Below, piece after piece: positions 35,247 through 44,345 of a stretch of 64,000 nt of DNA. Within the stretch, counting starts at the first letter, position 1. Each line of letters starts with the position of its first letter. Under the pieces are notes generated by a model. That model saw only the letters and a program-made list of their open reading frames with translations. It was not told where the DNA came from and made no database searches. The position numbers and the translations under genes are program-made. Source of the DNA: Burkholderia cepacia GG4 (GTDB lineage Bacteria; Pseudomonadota; Gammaproteobacteria; Burkholderiales; Burkholderiaceae); the NCBI RefSeq assembly GCF_000292915.1, contig NC_018513.1, positions 124,001 to 188,000 on the forward strand, read 5' to 3'.

Positions 35247-35593
35247 AGCCTGATCGAGCATTCTTCGTATCGATTTCATTTTTTGATCGTTCATCTCGCG
35301 TGCCTAACCAGGGCAACGTGAGGGCAACGCGCGCCGGTTGGCTCAGCATCGACAGCGAGCGCGTCAGCTATACGGCAGCTTGCGCTGCGCTGCTAGCCCG
35401 TTCGCGAACGATCCAGACGCTTCCGCCGCTTCACTTCAACACAAGCACATTGCTCACGCAGCCACCGGCCGACGCCGGATGCGAAATGGCCGTCACGGGC
35501 TCGTGAATTCTTTCAGAACGCATTCAAATCCTGCCGCTGCATCGGCATTGTCTCGCGCTGTCCCGGTAGATTCGATCGATCGTCGGATCTACC
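35247..35593. other. Gene-free stretch after tRNA-Arg
   Basis: About 350 bp with lower GC than the flanks, including AGGGCAAC twice within 20 bp near 35310. No integrase fragment or second copy of the tRNA 3' end was recognised, so it cannot be called an island border. It leads into the sigma-28-type promoter of the repeat gene. Confidence 0.4.
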
Positions 35594-35620
35594 TAAAGTT
35601 TGTCGCTCCATGGTCGTTAA
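35594..35620 (+). promoter_or_regulatory. Sigma-28 (FliA) type promoter of the giant repeat gene
   Basis: TAAAGTTT, then 11 bases, then GTCGTTAA. The -35 element and spacing equal the flagellar sigma-28 consensus (TAAAGTTT-N11-GCCGATAA), and the -10 matches six of eight bases. It lies about 105 bp before the start of the repeat gene. Confidence 0.75.
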
Positions 35621-35724
35621 TCAGTCGGGTGCAGGATAGGGCCAAATCAAAGTAAAGCGTCGGCTGACGGGGGGCCAGTCTCGGACATGCCGCTTCTGAA
35701 CAACGAACTTGGAAAGGATGAAGC

Positions 35725-38700
35725 ATGACTTCGATCGTAACCGGCATGTCTACGGCGCAAATCGCGGCGTTTACGACGGCTCAGGCGCACGCGCTGACTG
35801 GGACCGACATCAGCGCAATGACGACCGACCAGGTCAAGGCGCTGACTACCGACTCGGTGGCTGCGCTGACCACGTCGGCAGTCGTCAGCCTCAGCACGAC
35901 GGCTGTCGCGATTCTCAGCTCCGACCAGCTCGGCTCGCTGAACACGGCTGACATTGCCGCGCTCAAGGCGAACCAGATTGCCGCACTCACGTCCGATCAA
36001 CTCTCGAAGCTGAGCGCCCCCCAAGCCGGTGCGCTGTCGAGCGCTCAAGTGGCGGCGCTGACGACCAGCCAGGTGCAGAACGGCCTCACGACGGACCAGA
36101 TCCACGCGCTGACGACGGCGCAGGCCGCCGCCTTGTCGACGGCTGACGTCGCGGCGCTGACGACGATGCAAGTCACTGCGCTGACGACGGCCGATGTTGC
36201 GGCGCTGAAGACGAACCAGGTCGCTGCTTTGACGACGACGCAGGTGCAGAACCTGACGACCGACCAGGTCAAGGCGCTGACGACCGCGCAGGCGGCCGCG
36301 TTGACGACGGCGCAAGTGGCGGCGCTGACGACCGATCAGGTGAACGCGCTGACGACGGCGGCGTTCTCGGCGCTCAAACCGACGCAGGTGGCGGCGCTGA
36401 CGACGGCGCAGGTTGCCAACCTGAGCGCGTCACAGGAAGGTGCGCTGACGAGCGCGCAGGTAGCGGCGCTGACGACGAATCAGGTGCAGAACGGCCTGAC
36501 GACCGACCAGGTCAAGGCGCTGACGACGGCGCAGGCCGCGGCGTTGACGACGGCGCAGGTCGCCGCGCTGACGACGGCGCAGTCGAGCGCGCTGACGACG
36601 GCCGATGTGGCCGCGTTGAAAGCGACTCAGATTGCGGCGCTGCGGACGGACCAGGTGCAGAACCTGACGACCGCTCAGGCCGCGGCACTGACGAGCACGC
36701 AAATCGCGGCGCTGACGACGGCGCAGGTGCAGAACGGCCTGTCGACCGATCAGATCCACGGGTTGACGACCGCGCAGGCGTCCGCCATGACGACGGCGCA
36801 GATCGCGGCGCTGAGCACGGACCAGGTGAACGCGCTGACGACGGCCGCATTTGCGGCGCTGAAGCCGACGCAGGTGGCGGCGCTGACGACGACGCAGGTC
36901 GCCAACCTGAGCGCGGCGCAGGAAGGCGCGCTGACGACCGGCCAGGTCGCGGCATTGACGACCGCGCAGGTGAAAAACGGCCTGACGACCGATCAGGTCA
37001 AGGCGCTGACGACCGCGCAAGCTGCGGCGCTGACGGCTGCTGACGTGACGGCGTTGTCCACCACGCAGACGACCGCGCTGACGACGTCCGCCGTGGCGGC
37101 GCTGAAGACGAACCAGATCGTGGCGCTGACGACGGCCCAGGTGCAGAACCTGACGACCGATCAGGTCAAGGCGCTGACGACCGCGCAGGCGCAGTCGTTG
37201 ACGACGGCGCAAGTGTCGGCGCTGACGACGGACCAGGTGAACGCGCTGACGACGGCGGCGTTCGCGGCGCTGAAGCCGACGCAGGTGGCGGCGCTGACAA
37301 CGGCGCAAATTGCCAACCTGAGCGCGGCGCAGGAAGGTGCACTGACGACCTCGCAGGTAGCGGCGCTGACGACGAATCAGGTGCAGAACGGCCTGACGAC
37401 CGACCAGGTCAAGGCGCTGACGACCGCGCAGGCCGCAGCGCTGACGGCCGCGGATGTAACGGCGCTGTCGACGACGCAAGTCACGGCCCTGGCGACGGCG
37501 AACATTGCGGCGCTGAAAACGCCCCAGATCGTCGCGCTGACGACGACCCAGGTGCAGAACCTGACGACCGATCAGGTCAAGGCGCTGACGACCGCGCAGG
37601 CATCGGTGCTGACGACCGATCAGGTCAAGGCGCTGACGACCGATCAGGTGAACGCGCTGACGACGGCCGCATTCGCGGCGCTGAAGCCGACCCAGGTCGC
37701 GGCACTGACGACGGCACAGATCACCAATCTGAGCGCGGCGCAGGAAGGTGCGCTGACGACCGCGCAGGTGGCCGCGTTGACGACGAATCAGGTGCAGAAC
37801 GGCCTGACGACCGATCAGGTCAAGGCGCTGACCACGGCGCAAGCCGCGGCGCTGACCACGGCTGACGTCGCGGCGCTGACGACCGCGCAGGCGGCTGCGC
37901 TGTCGACGGCCGATGCCGCAGCGCTGAAGGGTCTTCAGATCGCAGCGTTGACGACGACGCAGGTGCAGAACCTGACGACCGACCAGGTCAAGGCACTGAC
38001 GACCGCGCAGGTGACGTCGTTGACAACCGACCAGGTCAAGGCGCTGACGACCGATCAGGTGAACGCGCTGACGACGGCCGCATTCGCGGCGCTGAAGCCG
38101 GCGCAGGTGGCAACGCTGACGACGACGCAGATCGCCAACCTGAGCACGGCGCAGGCCGGCGCGCTGACGACCGCGCAAGTGGCCGCGTTGACGACGAATC
38201 AGGTGCAGAACGGCCTGACGACCGACCAGGTCAAGGCGCTGACGACCGCGCAGGCATCGTCGTTGACCACCGGGCAGGTCGCCGCGCTGACGACGGCGCA
38301 GTCGGCTGCGCTGTCGACGGCCGACGTGGCTGCGCTGAAGACGAATCAGGTTGCGGCACTGCGTACGGACCAGTTGCAGAACCTGACGACGGCTCAGGCG
38401 GCAGCATTGAGCTACACGCAGATCGCGTCGCTGACGACGAACCAGGTGCAGAACGGCCTGTCGACCGATCAGGTCAAGGCGCTGACGACGGGGCAGGCAG
38501 CGGCATTGACGGCGGTTGACGTCGCGGCGCTGACGACCGCGCAGGCGTCGGCGCTGACGACGGCCGACGTCGCGGCGCTGAAGGCGACGCAGGTCGCAGC
38601 GTTGACGACGACGCAGGTGCAGAACCTGACGACCGACCAGGTCAAGGCACTGACGACCGCGCAGGTGACGTCGCTGACGACCGATCAGGTCAAGGCGCTG

Positions 38701-39387
38701 ACGACCGATCAGGTGAACGCGCTGACGACGGCCGCATTCGCGGCGCTGAAGCCGACGCAGGTCGCGGCACTGACGACGACGCAGATCGCCAACCTGAGCG
38801 CGGCGCAGGAAGGTGCGCTGACGTCCGCGCAAGTGGCCGCGTTGACGACGAATCAGGTGCAGAACGGCCTGACGACCGACCAGGTCAAGGCGCTGACGAC
38901 CGCGCAGGCGGCCGCGTTGACGACGGCTGACGTCGCCGCGCTGACGACGGCGCAGTCGGCTGCGCTGTCGACGGCTGACGTGGCCGCGCTGAAGACGAAT
39001 CAGGTTGCGGCACTGCGCACGGACCAGCTGCAGAATCTGACGACGGCTCAGGCGGCAGCACTGAGCTACACGCAGATCGCGTCGCTGACGACGAACCAGG
39101 TGCAGAACGGCCTGACGACCGATCAGGTCAAGGCGCTGACGACGGGGCAGGTGGCGGCGCTGACGACGGCTGACCTTGCGGCGCTGACGACGACGCAGAC
39201 CGCGGCGCTGTCCACGGCGTCGATCGTGGCGTTGAAGACGAGTCAGGTGATTGCGCTGACGACGGCCCAGGTGCATAACCTGACGACCGATCAGGTGGCT
39301 GCGTTGACGACGACCCAGGTGCACGCGCTGACGTCGACGCAGGTCGGGGCGCTGACGACCGATCAGATCCAGCAGCTTCACTTCTGA
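35725..39387 (+). CDS. Giant Thr/Ala-rich octapeptide-repeat protein of unknown function
   Basis: The 1220-residue protein is almost entirely a repeat of eight residues, pattern [V/A]xALTTxQ, with about 150 copies. Occasional nine-residue units VQNGLTTDQ shift the register. A landmark block TAAFxALKPxQ starts at 36355, 36841, 37252, 37663, 38074 and 38728, so a higher-order unit of 137 residues (411 bp) is visible. I see no Cys or Trp, no signal peptide, no membrane helix and no RTX repeats. GGAAAGG lies before ATG 35725. The sigma-28-type promoter and the flagellar and glycosyltransferase neighbours suggest a motility-regulon surface or appendage protein, perhaps exported by the flagellar apparatus and O-glycosylated on its TT pairs. 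This is inference. Confidence 0.85.
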   Translation: MTSIVTGMSTAQIAAFTTAQAHALTGTDISAMTTDQVKALTTDSVAALTTSAVVSLSTTAVAILSSDQLGSLNTADIAALKANQIAALTSDQLSKLSAPQAGALSSAQVAALTTSQVQNGLTTDQIHALTTAQAAALSTADVAALTTMQVTALTTADVAALKTNQVAALTTTQVQNLTTDQVKALTTAQAAALTTAQVAALTTDQVNALTTAAFSALKPTQVAALTTAQVANLSASQEGALTSAQVAALTTNQVQNGLTTDQVKALTTAQAAALTTAQVAALTTAQSSALTTADVAALKATQIAALRTDQVQNLTTAQAAALTSTQIAALTTAQVQNGLSTDQIHGLTTAQASAMTTAQIAALSTDQVNALTTAAFAALKPTQVAALTTTQVANLSAAQEGALTTGQVAALTTAQVKNGLTTDQVKALTTAQAAALTAADVTALSTTQTTALTTSAVAALKTNQIVALTTAQVQNLTTDQVKALTTAQAQSLTTAQVSALTTDQVNALTTAAFAALKPTQVAALTTAQIANLSAAQEGALTTSQVAALTTNQVQNGLTTDQVKALTTAQAAALTAADVTALSTTQVTALATANIAALKTPQIVALTTTQVQNLTTDQVKALTTAQASVLTTDQVKALTTDQVNALTTAAFAALKPTQVAALTTAQITNLSAAQEGALTTAQVAALTTNQVQNGLTTDQVKALTTAQAAALTTADVAALTTAQAAALSTADAAALKGLQIAALTTTQVQNLTTDQVKALTTAQVTSLTTDQVKALTTDQVNALTTAAFAALKPAQVATLTTTQIANLSTAQAGALTTAQVAALTTNQVQNGLTTDQVKALTTAQASSLTTGQVAALTTAQSAALSTADVAALKTNQVAALRTDQLQNLTTAQAAALSYTQIASLTTNQVQNGLSTDQVKALTTGQAAALTAVDVAALTTAQASALTTADVAALKATQVAALTTTQVQNLTTDQVKALTTAQVTSLTTDQVKALTTDQVNALTTAAFAALKPTQVAALTTTQIANLSAAQEGALTSAQVAALTTNQVQNGLTTDQVKALTTAQAAALTTADVAALTTAQSAALSTADVAALKTNQVAALRTDQLQNLTTAQAAALSYTQIASLTTNQVQNGLTTDQVKALTTGQVAALTTADLAALTTTQTAALSTASIVALKTSQVIALTTAQVHNLTTDQVAALTTTQVHALTSTQVGALTTDQIQQLHF
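35725..39387 (+). repeat. 24-bp repeat array with a 411-bp higher-order period
   Basis: The DNA of the repeat gene is a degenerate tandem array of about 24 bp per unit (core GCGCTGACGACG). In the middle it is organised into near-identical 411-bp modules (37252, 37663 and 38074 phases). The modules point to expansion by unequal recombination. Confidence 0.85.
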
Positions 39388-39400
39388 TCGATCGCGTTGC

Positions 39401-39425
39401 ATGGCGCCGGGGTTCCCGGCGCCAT
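39401..39425 (+). terminator. Perfect hairpin after the repeat gene
   Basis: ATGGCGCCGGG-gtt-CCCGGCGCCAT is a perfect 11-bp stem 14 bp after the stop codon. No T tract follows, so termination is possible but not certain. Confidence 0.45.
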
Positions 39426-39598
39426 CCCGCCTCACCGGTTTGGGCAAGGCGCGAGTACTGGCCGGTTAAACTGCCGGCCACGCGTGACGTGGCGGCAGCC
39501 GCGCGTCCCGGGCAGGTGGGGCGGCGGCGCGCCGTCGTGCCTGCGCGGGGGCTGGCGGGCAGCCGTCCGGCGGACTGCCGTACCTTACGGTGTTACGT

Positions 39599-41425
39599 AT
39601 GAATGAAGTCATGGTTTCGTCTGAAGAAAATTTTGCTGCCGATCTTCTGCTCGCGTGGCACGGCAAGATCGACATGACAGGTCTCTTCGAGCGCGCGGGC
39701 GCGCTCGAAGCGAGCCGGCAGTTCGAGCTGGCGGCGATCCTTTACCGCACCTGGCTCGAGCGCAATGCCGCGCCGTTCAATCATTTCGTGTACTTCAACC
39801 TCGGCGTCGCGCTGTTCAACGCCAACGACATCGAGGCCGCGAAAAAGGCGCAATACACGGCCATCGAGCTCGCGCCCGATTTCATTCATCCGCATTTCAA
39901 TCTGGGTGTCATGTGCGAGCGCGCCAACGAGCTCGACACGGCGATCGCGGAATGGACGTGGGTCGTGGAGCACGCGTCGGCTGATCATCCCGAGCAACGG
40001 CCGCTGCGGCTGTCCGCGCTCAACAACCTCGGGCGTGTCCATGAAAACCAACGGCGCTACGCCGATGCGCTGGTGTGCCTGACGGAAAGTTTGCGGATGG
40101 AGCCGAACCAGCCGGACGTGCTGCACCACTGGGTATTCCTGCGCGGCAAGCAGTGCGAGTGGCCCGTGTTTGCGCCCGTCGAGGGCGTCGATCCGGACCT
40201 CATGCGGCGGTCGACTTCCGCACTGGCGATGATCAGCCAGTCGGACGATCCGGCGGAGCAATTGTCGGCGGCCCGGCATTACGTCGACACCAAGATCAAT
40301 GTCGACGTGCCCGCATTGTCCGGCAAGAAGGCATACGGTCACGAGAAGATCAGGATCGCGTATCTTTCGTCGGATTTCTGCCTGCATCCCGTTTCGATGC
40401 TCACGGCCGAGCTGTTCGAACTGCACGACCGGCGGCGTTTCGAGGTGTACGGCTATTGCTGGTCGCGCGATGACGGCTCCGCGCTGCGCAAGCGGATCAT
40501 CCAGTCGATGGATCATTTCCATCGCATCGACACGATGAGCGACGAGGCTGCCGCTCAGCTGATCCGCGAACACGAGATCGACATCGTCGTTGACCTGCAC
40601 GGGCAGACGCTCGGCGCACGCACGGACTTGCTTGCCTATCGGCCGGCGCCCATCCAGATCACGTATCTGGGCTTGCCGGCCACGACCGGCCTGCCGTATA
40701 TCGATTTTGTGATCGCCGACCGGTTCCTGATTCCCGAAGCGTACGCGCACTTCTACTCGGAGAAGCCGCTGTACATGCCGGACATTTACCAGGTCAGCGA
40801 TCGCAAGCGGGTCAGTGCGCCGGCGCCCTCGCGCGCAAGCTGCGGCCTGCCGGAAGACGGCTTCGTCTTTTGTTCGTTCAACAACAATTACAAGTTCACG
40901 CCCGAGGTGTTCGGCGCCTGGATGCGGATCCTGCAGCGGGTGCCGGCAAGCGTGCTCTGGCTGCTTGCCGACAATCCGTGGGCCGAAGCCAATCTGCGAA
41001 AGGAAGCGGCCAGGTACGGCATCGACGGCGGACGCCTCGTCTTTGCGTCCCGCGTCTCGCCGGAGAATTATCTTGCCCGGTTTGCGGTCGCGGACCTGTT
41101 CCTCGATTCCTTCCCGTTCAACGCGGGCACGACGGCGAACGACGCGCTCTGGATGGGGCTGCCCGTTCTGACGCTCTCGGGCAAGAGCTTCGCATCGCGG
41201 ATGGCGGGCGCGATGTTGACCGCCGCAGGCATCGAGGAATTGATCACCTACGATCTGCAGGCATACGAGGAGAAGGCGGTGGCGCTCGCGAGTGCGCCGA
41301 ACGAGTGCAGGCGCCTGCGAGAGGTGCTGAACGCCGAGCGCAGGGATGGCGTGTTGTTCGACACGCCGCGATTCGTCAACAACCTCGAGGCGCATTTTTC
41401 GCGTCTCATCGGCGCGCTGGACTGA
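39599..41425 (+). CDS. TPR-containing O-GlcNAc-transferase-like glycosyltransferase (GT41)
   Basis: The protein has about 608 residues. The N-terminal third (about 40-180) has TPR-like helices (FVYFNLGVALFNANDIEAAK, FNLGVMCERANELDTAI). The C-terminal part is a GT41 catalytic domain with RIAYLSSDFCLHPVSML, IDIVVDLHGQTLGAR, FCSFNNNYKFTPEVF and LDSFPFNAGTTANDALW, the hallmark of SPINDLY/OGT-type enzymes. Such proteins glycosylate Ser/Thr, and one is found beside flagellin genes in Burkholderia. Acceptors here may be flagellin and perhaps the adjacent Thr-rich protein. ATG 39599 or ATG 39611 could be the start; neither has a strong ribosome site. Confidence 0.82.
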   Translation: MNEVMVSSEENFAADLLLAWHGKIDMTGLFERAGALEASRQFELAAILYRTWLERNAAPFNHFVYFNLGVALFNANDIEAAKKAQYTAIELAPDFIHPHFNLGVMCERANELDTAIAEWTWVVEHASADHPEQRPLRLSALNNLGRVHENQRRYADALVCLTESLRMEPNQPDVLHHWVFLRGKQCEWPVFAPVEGVDPDLMRRSTSALAMISQSDDPAEQLSAARHYVDTKINVDVPALSGKKAYGHEKIRIAYLSSDFCLHPVSMLTAELFELHDRRRFEVYGYCWSRDDGSALRKRIIQSMDHFHRIDTMSDEAAAQLIREHEIDIVVDLHGQTLGARTDLLAYRPAPIQITYLGLPATTGLPYIDFVIADRFLIPEAYAHFYSEKPLYMPDIYQVSDRKRVSAPAPSRASCGLPEDGFVFCSFNNNYKFTPEVFGAWMRILQRVPASVLWLLADNPWAEANLRKEAARYGIDGGRLVFASRVSPENYLARFAVADLFLDSFPFNAGTTANDALWMGLPVLTLSGKSFASRMAGAMLTAAGIEELITYDLQAYEEKAVALASAPNECRRLREVLNAERRDGVLFDTPRFVNNLEAHFSRLIGALD

Positions 41426-41481
41426 TCGGCGCTCTGGTCGGTCGGCCCCCCGGCAGGCCGACCGCCGGATCGCGCCGCCGG

Positions 41482-42261
41482 TCAGAAGTAGTCGAGATCC
41501 AGCACGATGCCCGCCGAGGCCATCAGCCGTTGGCGGTTCAGGCGAACGTCCGTATTGGGGGCTGGATGCCGCTGGTAGAGCGCGAGCATCGTCGAGGCGA
41601 TCAGATCGTCGCGCGTATTGCCGCGTCGCATGTTCTCCTGCGCGCCGGCCGGGCTCTTGTGAATGACGACGGAGCTGAGCGGGGCATGAACCATTGCGCG
41701 TCCGGAAAGACAAGCGAGCAGGAAGTCCCAGTCTTCGTAAATCTCGAGATCGGTCGCATATCGGACGTGCGCGACGACGTCCTCGCGATAGGCGATGCAG
41801 CTATTCGGCACGCGATTCCGCACGTAGACGCTGTCCGCGTCGACGTCGCCGATGCGCACCGTTTCGATCGAGGTGGTGCGTGGCGGATGTGTCGTGCGAT
41901 CCTCGTAACAGACCTTGAAATCGCAAAACAGGATTTCCGGCTCGTCGGTGCCGATGCTTCGGGCCAGCGCGTCGAGGTGCGTCGGTTCAAGCGTGTCGTC
42001 GTCGTCGAGGAACATGACATAGCGCGATTTGGCGAGCGAGAGTCCGATGTTGCGGCTTTCGGCCGGCCCGGGCGCGCCGCTGCGGATCACGTGGACGTAG
42101 CGCCCGTGCAATGCCGACAGCTCCTCGAATGGCGGCATGTAGGTCGCGCTATCGGAGACGACGATGACGGTGAAGTCCTGCCACGTCTGGTCGATCAGGG
42201 ACTGCAACGCCCGGCGCAGCAGCAGTGGCCGGTCGTGGGTGGCGATGATGACGGTAAACAC
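41482..42261 (-). CDS. Family 2 glycosyltransferase
   Basis: The 259-residue protein has the GT-A start MFTVIIATHDRPLLLRRALQ, the metal-binding acidic motif FLDDDDTLEP and the later YEDWDFLLACLSG segment of GT2 enzymes. It lies at the end of the fliC-fliD-fliT strand, 98 bp after fliT, and ends 56 bp from the convergent OGT-like gene. It probably contributes to flagellin glycan synthesis. This role is inferred from position. Confidence 0.8.
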   Translation of the reverse strand: MFTVIIATHDRPLLLRRALQSLIDQTWQDFTVIVVSDSATYMPPFEELSALHGRYVHVIRSGAPGPAESRNIGLSLAKSRYVMFLDDDDTLEPTHLDALARSIGTDEPEILFCDFKVCYEDRTTHPPRTTSIETVRIGDVDADSVYVRNRVPNSCIAYREDVVAHVRYATDLEIYEDWDFLLACLSGRAMVHAPLSSVVIHKSPAGAQENMRRGNTRDDLIASTMLALYQRHPAPNTDVRLNRQRLMASAGIVLDLDYF

Positions 42262-42359
42262 GATGAACTGGTAATGAGTGGAATCCGCTCGACCGGCGAG
42301 CGATTCCCGCCGGGCGATGACGCGAGATCGTCAGGCGCGGCGGGCACCAGGGCGTTCGT

Positions 42360-42665
42360 TTAGAAACCCGCGATCCGCTGATATTGCAGCGCTGCTTCCG
42401 TGCGGCCGATAGCCGCCTGAAACTCGGCCTGCAACTCCCGGCGCGTCGTTTGCGCGTCCGCCATCACGGCCGCGTCGATCTCCTCGATGCGCTTCAGGAT
42501 CGCCAGCGCGTCGGGCGATTGCGGGGCGGCCAGGGACATCAGCAGCGGCGAGCGCTGTTCGACGAGGCGCGCCGCGCCCGGCCAGTCGGCCATCGATGCC
42601 GCATGTTCGATTGCCTGCGTGAGTGACCACACGCGCTCCAGCAGAGTGGTCGAGTCCATCGTCAT
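42360..42665 (-). CDS. fliT: Flagellar chaperone FliT-like protein
   Basis: The 101-residue all-helical protein (TTLLERVWSLTQAIEHAAS, ILKRIEEIDAAVMADAQTT) fits FliT in size and position directly after fliD. FliT binds the filament cap FliD and, in enteric bacteria, represses FlhDC. ATG 42665 is chosen because GGGAGAAAGC precedes it. No fliS gene lies in this cluster. Confidence 0.75.
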   Translation of the reverse strand: MTMDSTTLLERVWSLTQAIEHAASMADWPGAARLVEQRSPLLMSLAAPQSPDALAILKRIEEIDAAVMADAQTTRRELQAEFQAAIGRTEAALQYQRIAGF

Positions 42666-42705
42666 GCTTTCTCCCATGTTGATCCGGCCGTGGCGTCGCC
42701 TGCCG

Positions 42706-44160
42706 CTATGCCTTGTTCGTGGCCAGCGCGCCAGCGCTGTTGGTACCGCCGAACAGTTGCGTCAGGTATTGCGAATTGTTTTGCATCTTTGCCATCAGCG
42801 TATTGAGCGCGGTGAATTGCGTATTGTACTGATCGGTGAGCTGGCTGGCGTAAGTCTGCAGCGTCGTGGCCTGCGTTTTCGCATCGGCGAGATCCTGGTT
42901 CAACGCCGTGACGCGCGTGTCGATGATGCCGCCCGTCTGCAGGAATGTCGTGATGTTGTTGTTGAGCGTTGCGCCCACGCCGTTGGTCGCGTTGAACGCA
43001 GTCGCTACGGATGACGGATTGTTCGCCAGCGCCGACGACAGGGCCGCGCTGTCGACGCTGAGCGTGCCGTCCGGCTGAAGGTTGAGGCCGATCGCGCTCA
43101 GGCTGACCGTGCTGCCGCCGCTCGTTACGCCCTGGGCGACCTTCGTCGACAGCGTGTTGACGATCGAATTCAGCATCGAATCGCCGATCAGCGGGCCACC
43201 CTGGCTACCTGCGGCTGCGCTTGAATTGAAGCTCGACAGCGACGATGCGGTGTTGACGAACGCGTTGTACGCGGAGACGAACGCGTTGATCGTATTGGTG
43301 GCGGTGGTGTTGTCCGGCGAGACCGAGAGCGTTTGGGTCGTCTTTGCCGACGAAGCAGACAGGTTGATCGTCACGCCCGTAATCGCGCCCGTGATGGTGT
43401 TGCTCGCGCTAACCACGTTGGTGCCGTCGATCGAGAGCTGCGCGTCCTGCGCGGTGACCGTCTCGTTGTAGTTGCTTGTCGCCGCGCCCGTGTTATCGAC
43501 GGTTGCCAGCGCAGCCAGTCCGTCCGTCGAATTGGTCGACACCTTGATGGTGTTTGCCGCGCCCGTGACGTTGGACGTCAGCACGAGGTGCGAGCCATCC
43601 GTACCCGTGACGACGGTGGCGGTCACGCCCGGATTGCCGCTTCCCGTGTTGATTGCATTTGCGATGTCGGCGAGCGTATTGGTGCCGGACTTGATCGCGA
43701 CAGTCATCGGCGTGCCGCTGCCGAGCTGGATCGTCAGATTGCCGGTGCCGACCGGGTTCGTCGATGGAATGCCCGTGATCGACGAAAGCTTTTGCGCCGT
43801 CGCCACCTGCGTCACTGCGATCGAGTAGCTGCCCGCGACCGCCCCCGTCGACGTCGTGGCCGTGAGGCCGCTGCCGCTCGCGGATGCCGTGAATTTTGAC
43901 AGCGCCGAGCCGTCGGTGAGGCCGGAAAGTGCGCTTTGCAACGACGAAAGCGACGACTTGAGCGAACCGATCGCTGACAGCGTTGTGTTGTCGAGCGTTT
44001 GCCGATTGGTGTTCTGGGCCGTTTGTGCAGACGTCTTCGCTGCGACCAGCGCGGACACGAGCGACGAGACGTCCGTGTTCGAATTCGTCACGCCGCTGAT
44101 GATCGATTGGGCGGCTGCCGCCAGTGCGCTGTTCGCCGATGTGGTGGTAGTCGTCGACAT
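42706..44160 (-). CDS. fliD: Flagellar filament capping protein FliD
   Basis: The 484-residue protein has the FliD layout: a Ser/Thr-rich disordered N-terminus, FliD_N (GVTNSNTDVSSLVSALVAAK), a variable centre, and FliD_C (LQTYASQLTDQYNTQFTALN, LMAKMQNNSQYLTQLFG). It caps the growing filament and folds flagellin. ATG 44160 (MSTTTTTS) has GGAG six bases upstream. It lies downstream of fliC behind a terminator, so it may need its own promoter or read-through. Confidence 0.93.
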   Translation of the reverse strand: MSTTTTTSANSALAAAAQSIISGVTNSNTDVSSLVSALVAAKTSAQTAQNTNRQTLDNTTLSAIGSLKSSLSSLQSALSGLTDGSALSKFTASASGSGLTATTSTGAVAGSYSIAVTQVATAQKLSSITGIPSTNPVGTGNLTIQLGSGTPMTVAIKSGTNTLADIANAINTGSGNPGVTATVVTGTDGSHLVLTSNVTGAANTIKVSTNSTDGLAALATVDNTGAATSNYNETVTAQDAQLSIDGTNVVSASNTITGAITGVTINLSASSAKTTQTLSVSPDNTTATNTINAFVSAYNAFVNTASSLSSFNSSAAAGSQGGPLIGDSMLNSIVNTLSTKVAQGVTSGGSTVSLSAIGLNLQPDGTLSVDSAALSSALANNPSSVATAFNATNGVGATLNNNITTFLQTGGIIDTRVTALNQDLADAKTQATTLQTYASQLTDQYNTQFTALNTLMAKMQNNSQYLTQLFGGTNSAGALATNKA

Positions 44161-44227
44161 GTAGGACTCCATTCGATGAGATTAGTCCTGCGCGAAGCTG
44201 GGGCAGGGCGACGTCGTGCGCGAAGCA

Positions 44228-44270
44228 CGAAAAAGTAAAAATGCTTACCCGACGTGATCGGATAAGCATT
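44228..44270 (-). terminator. Intrinsic terminator after fliC
   Basis: On the minus strand AATGCTTATCCGA and TCGGGTAAGCATT form a 13-bp stem with one G-U pair and a 5-base loop, followed by TTTACTTTTTC. It lies about 75 bp after the fliC stop and separates fliC from fliD. Confidence 0.85.
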
Positions 44271-44345
44271 GGGAGGACGGGGGTTCCCGTTCCGATGGCG
44301 GCGCCGCGTCGTTCGCGATCCCGCGGCGCGCGCCGTCCGGCGTGC

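Noticed and set aside
35171..35724. tRNA-Arg as attachment site of an integrated island
   Set aside because: No integrase gene and no second copy of the tRNA 3' end were found in the window. The region after it carries flagellar-associated genes rather than phage genes.
36430..39447. A 1005-residue open frame on the minus strand opposite the repeat gene, rich in RRQR
   Set aside because: It is the shadow of a GC-rich tandem repeat with fixed codon use. It has no start signal and the composition of an antisense frame.
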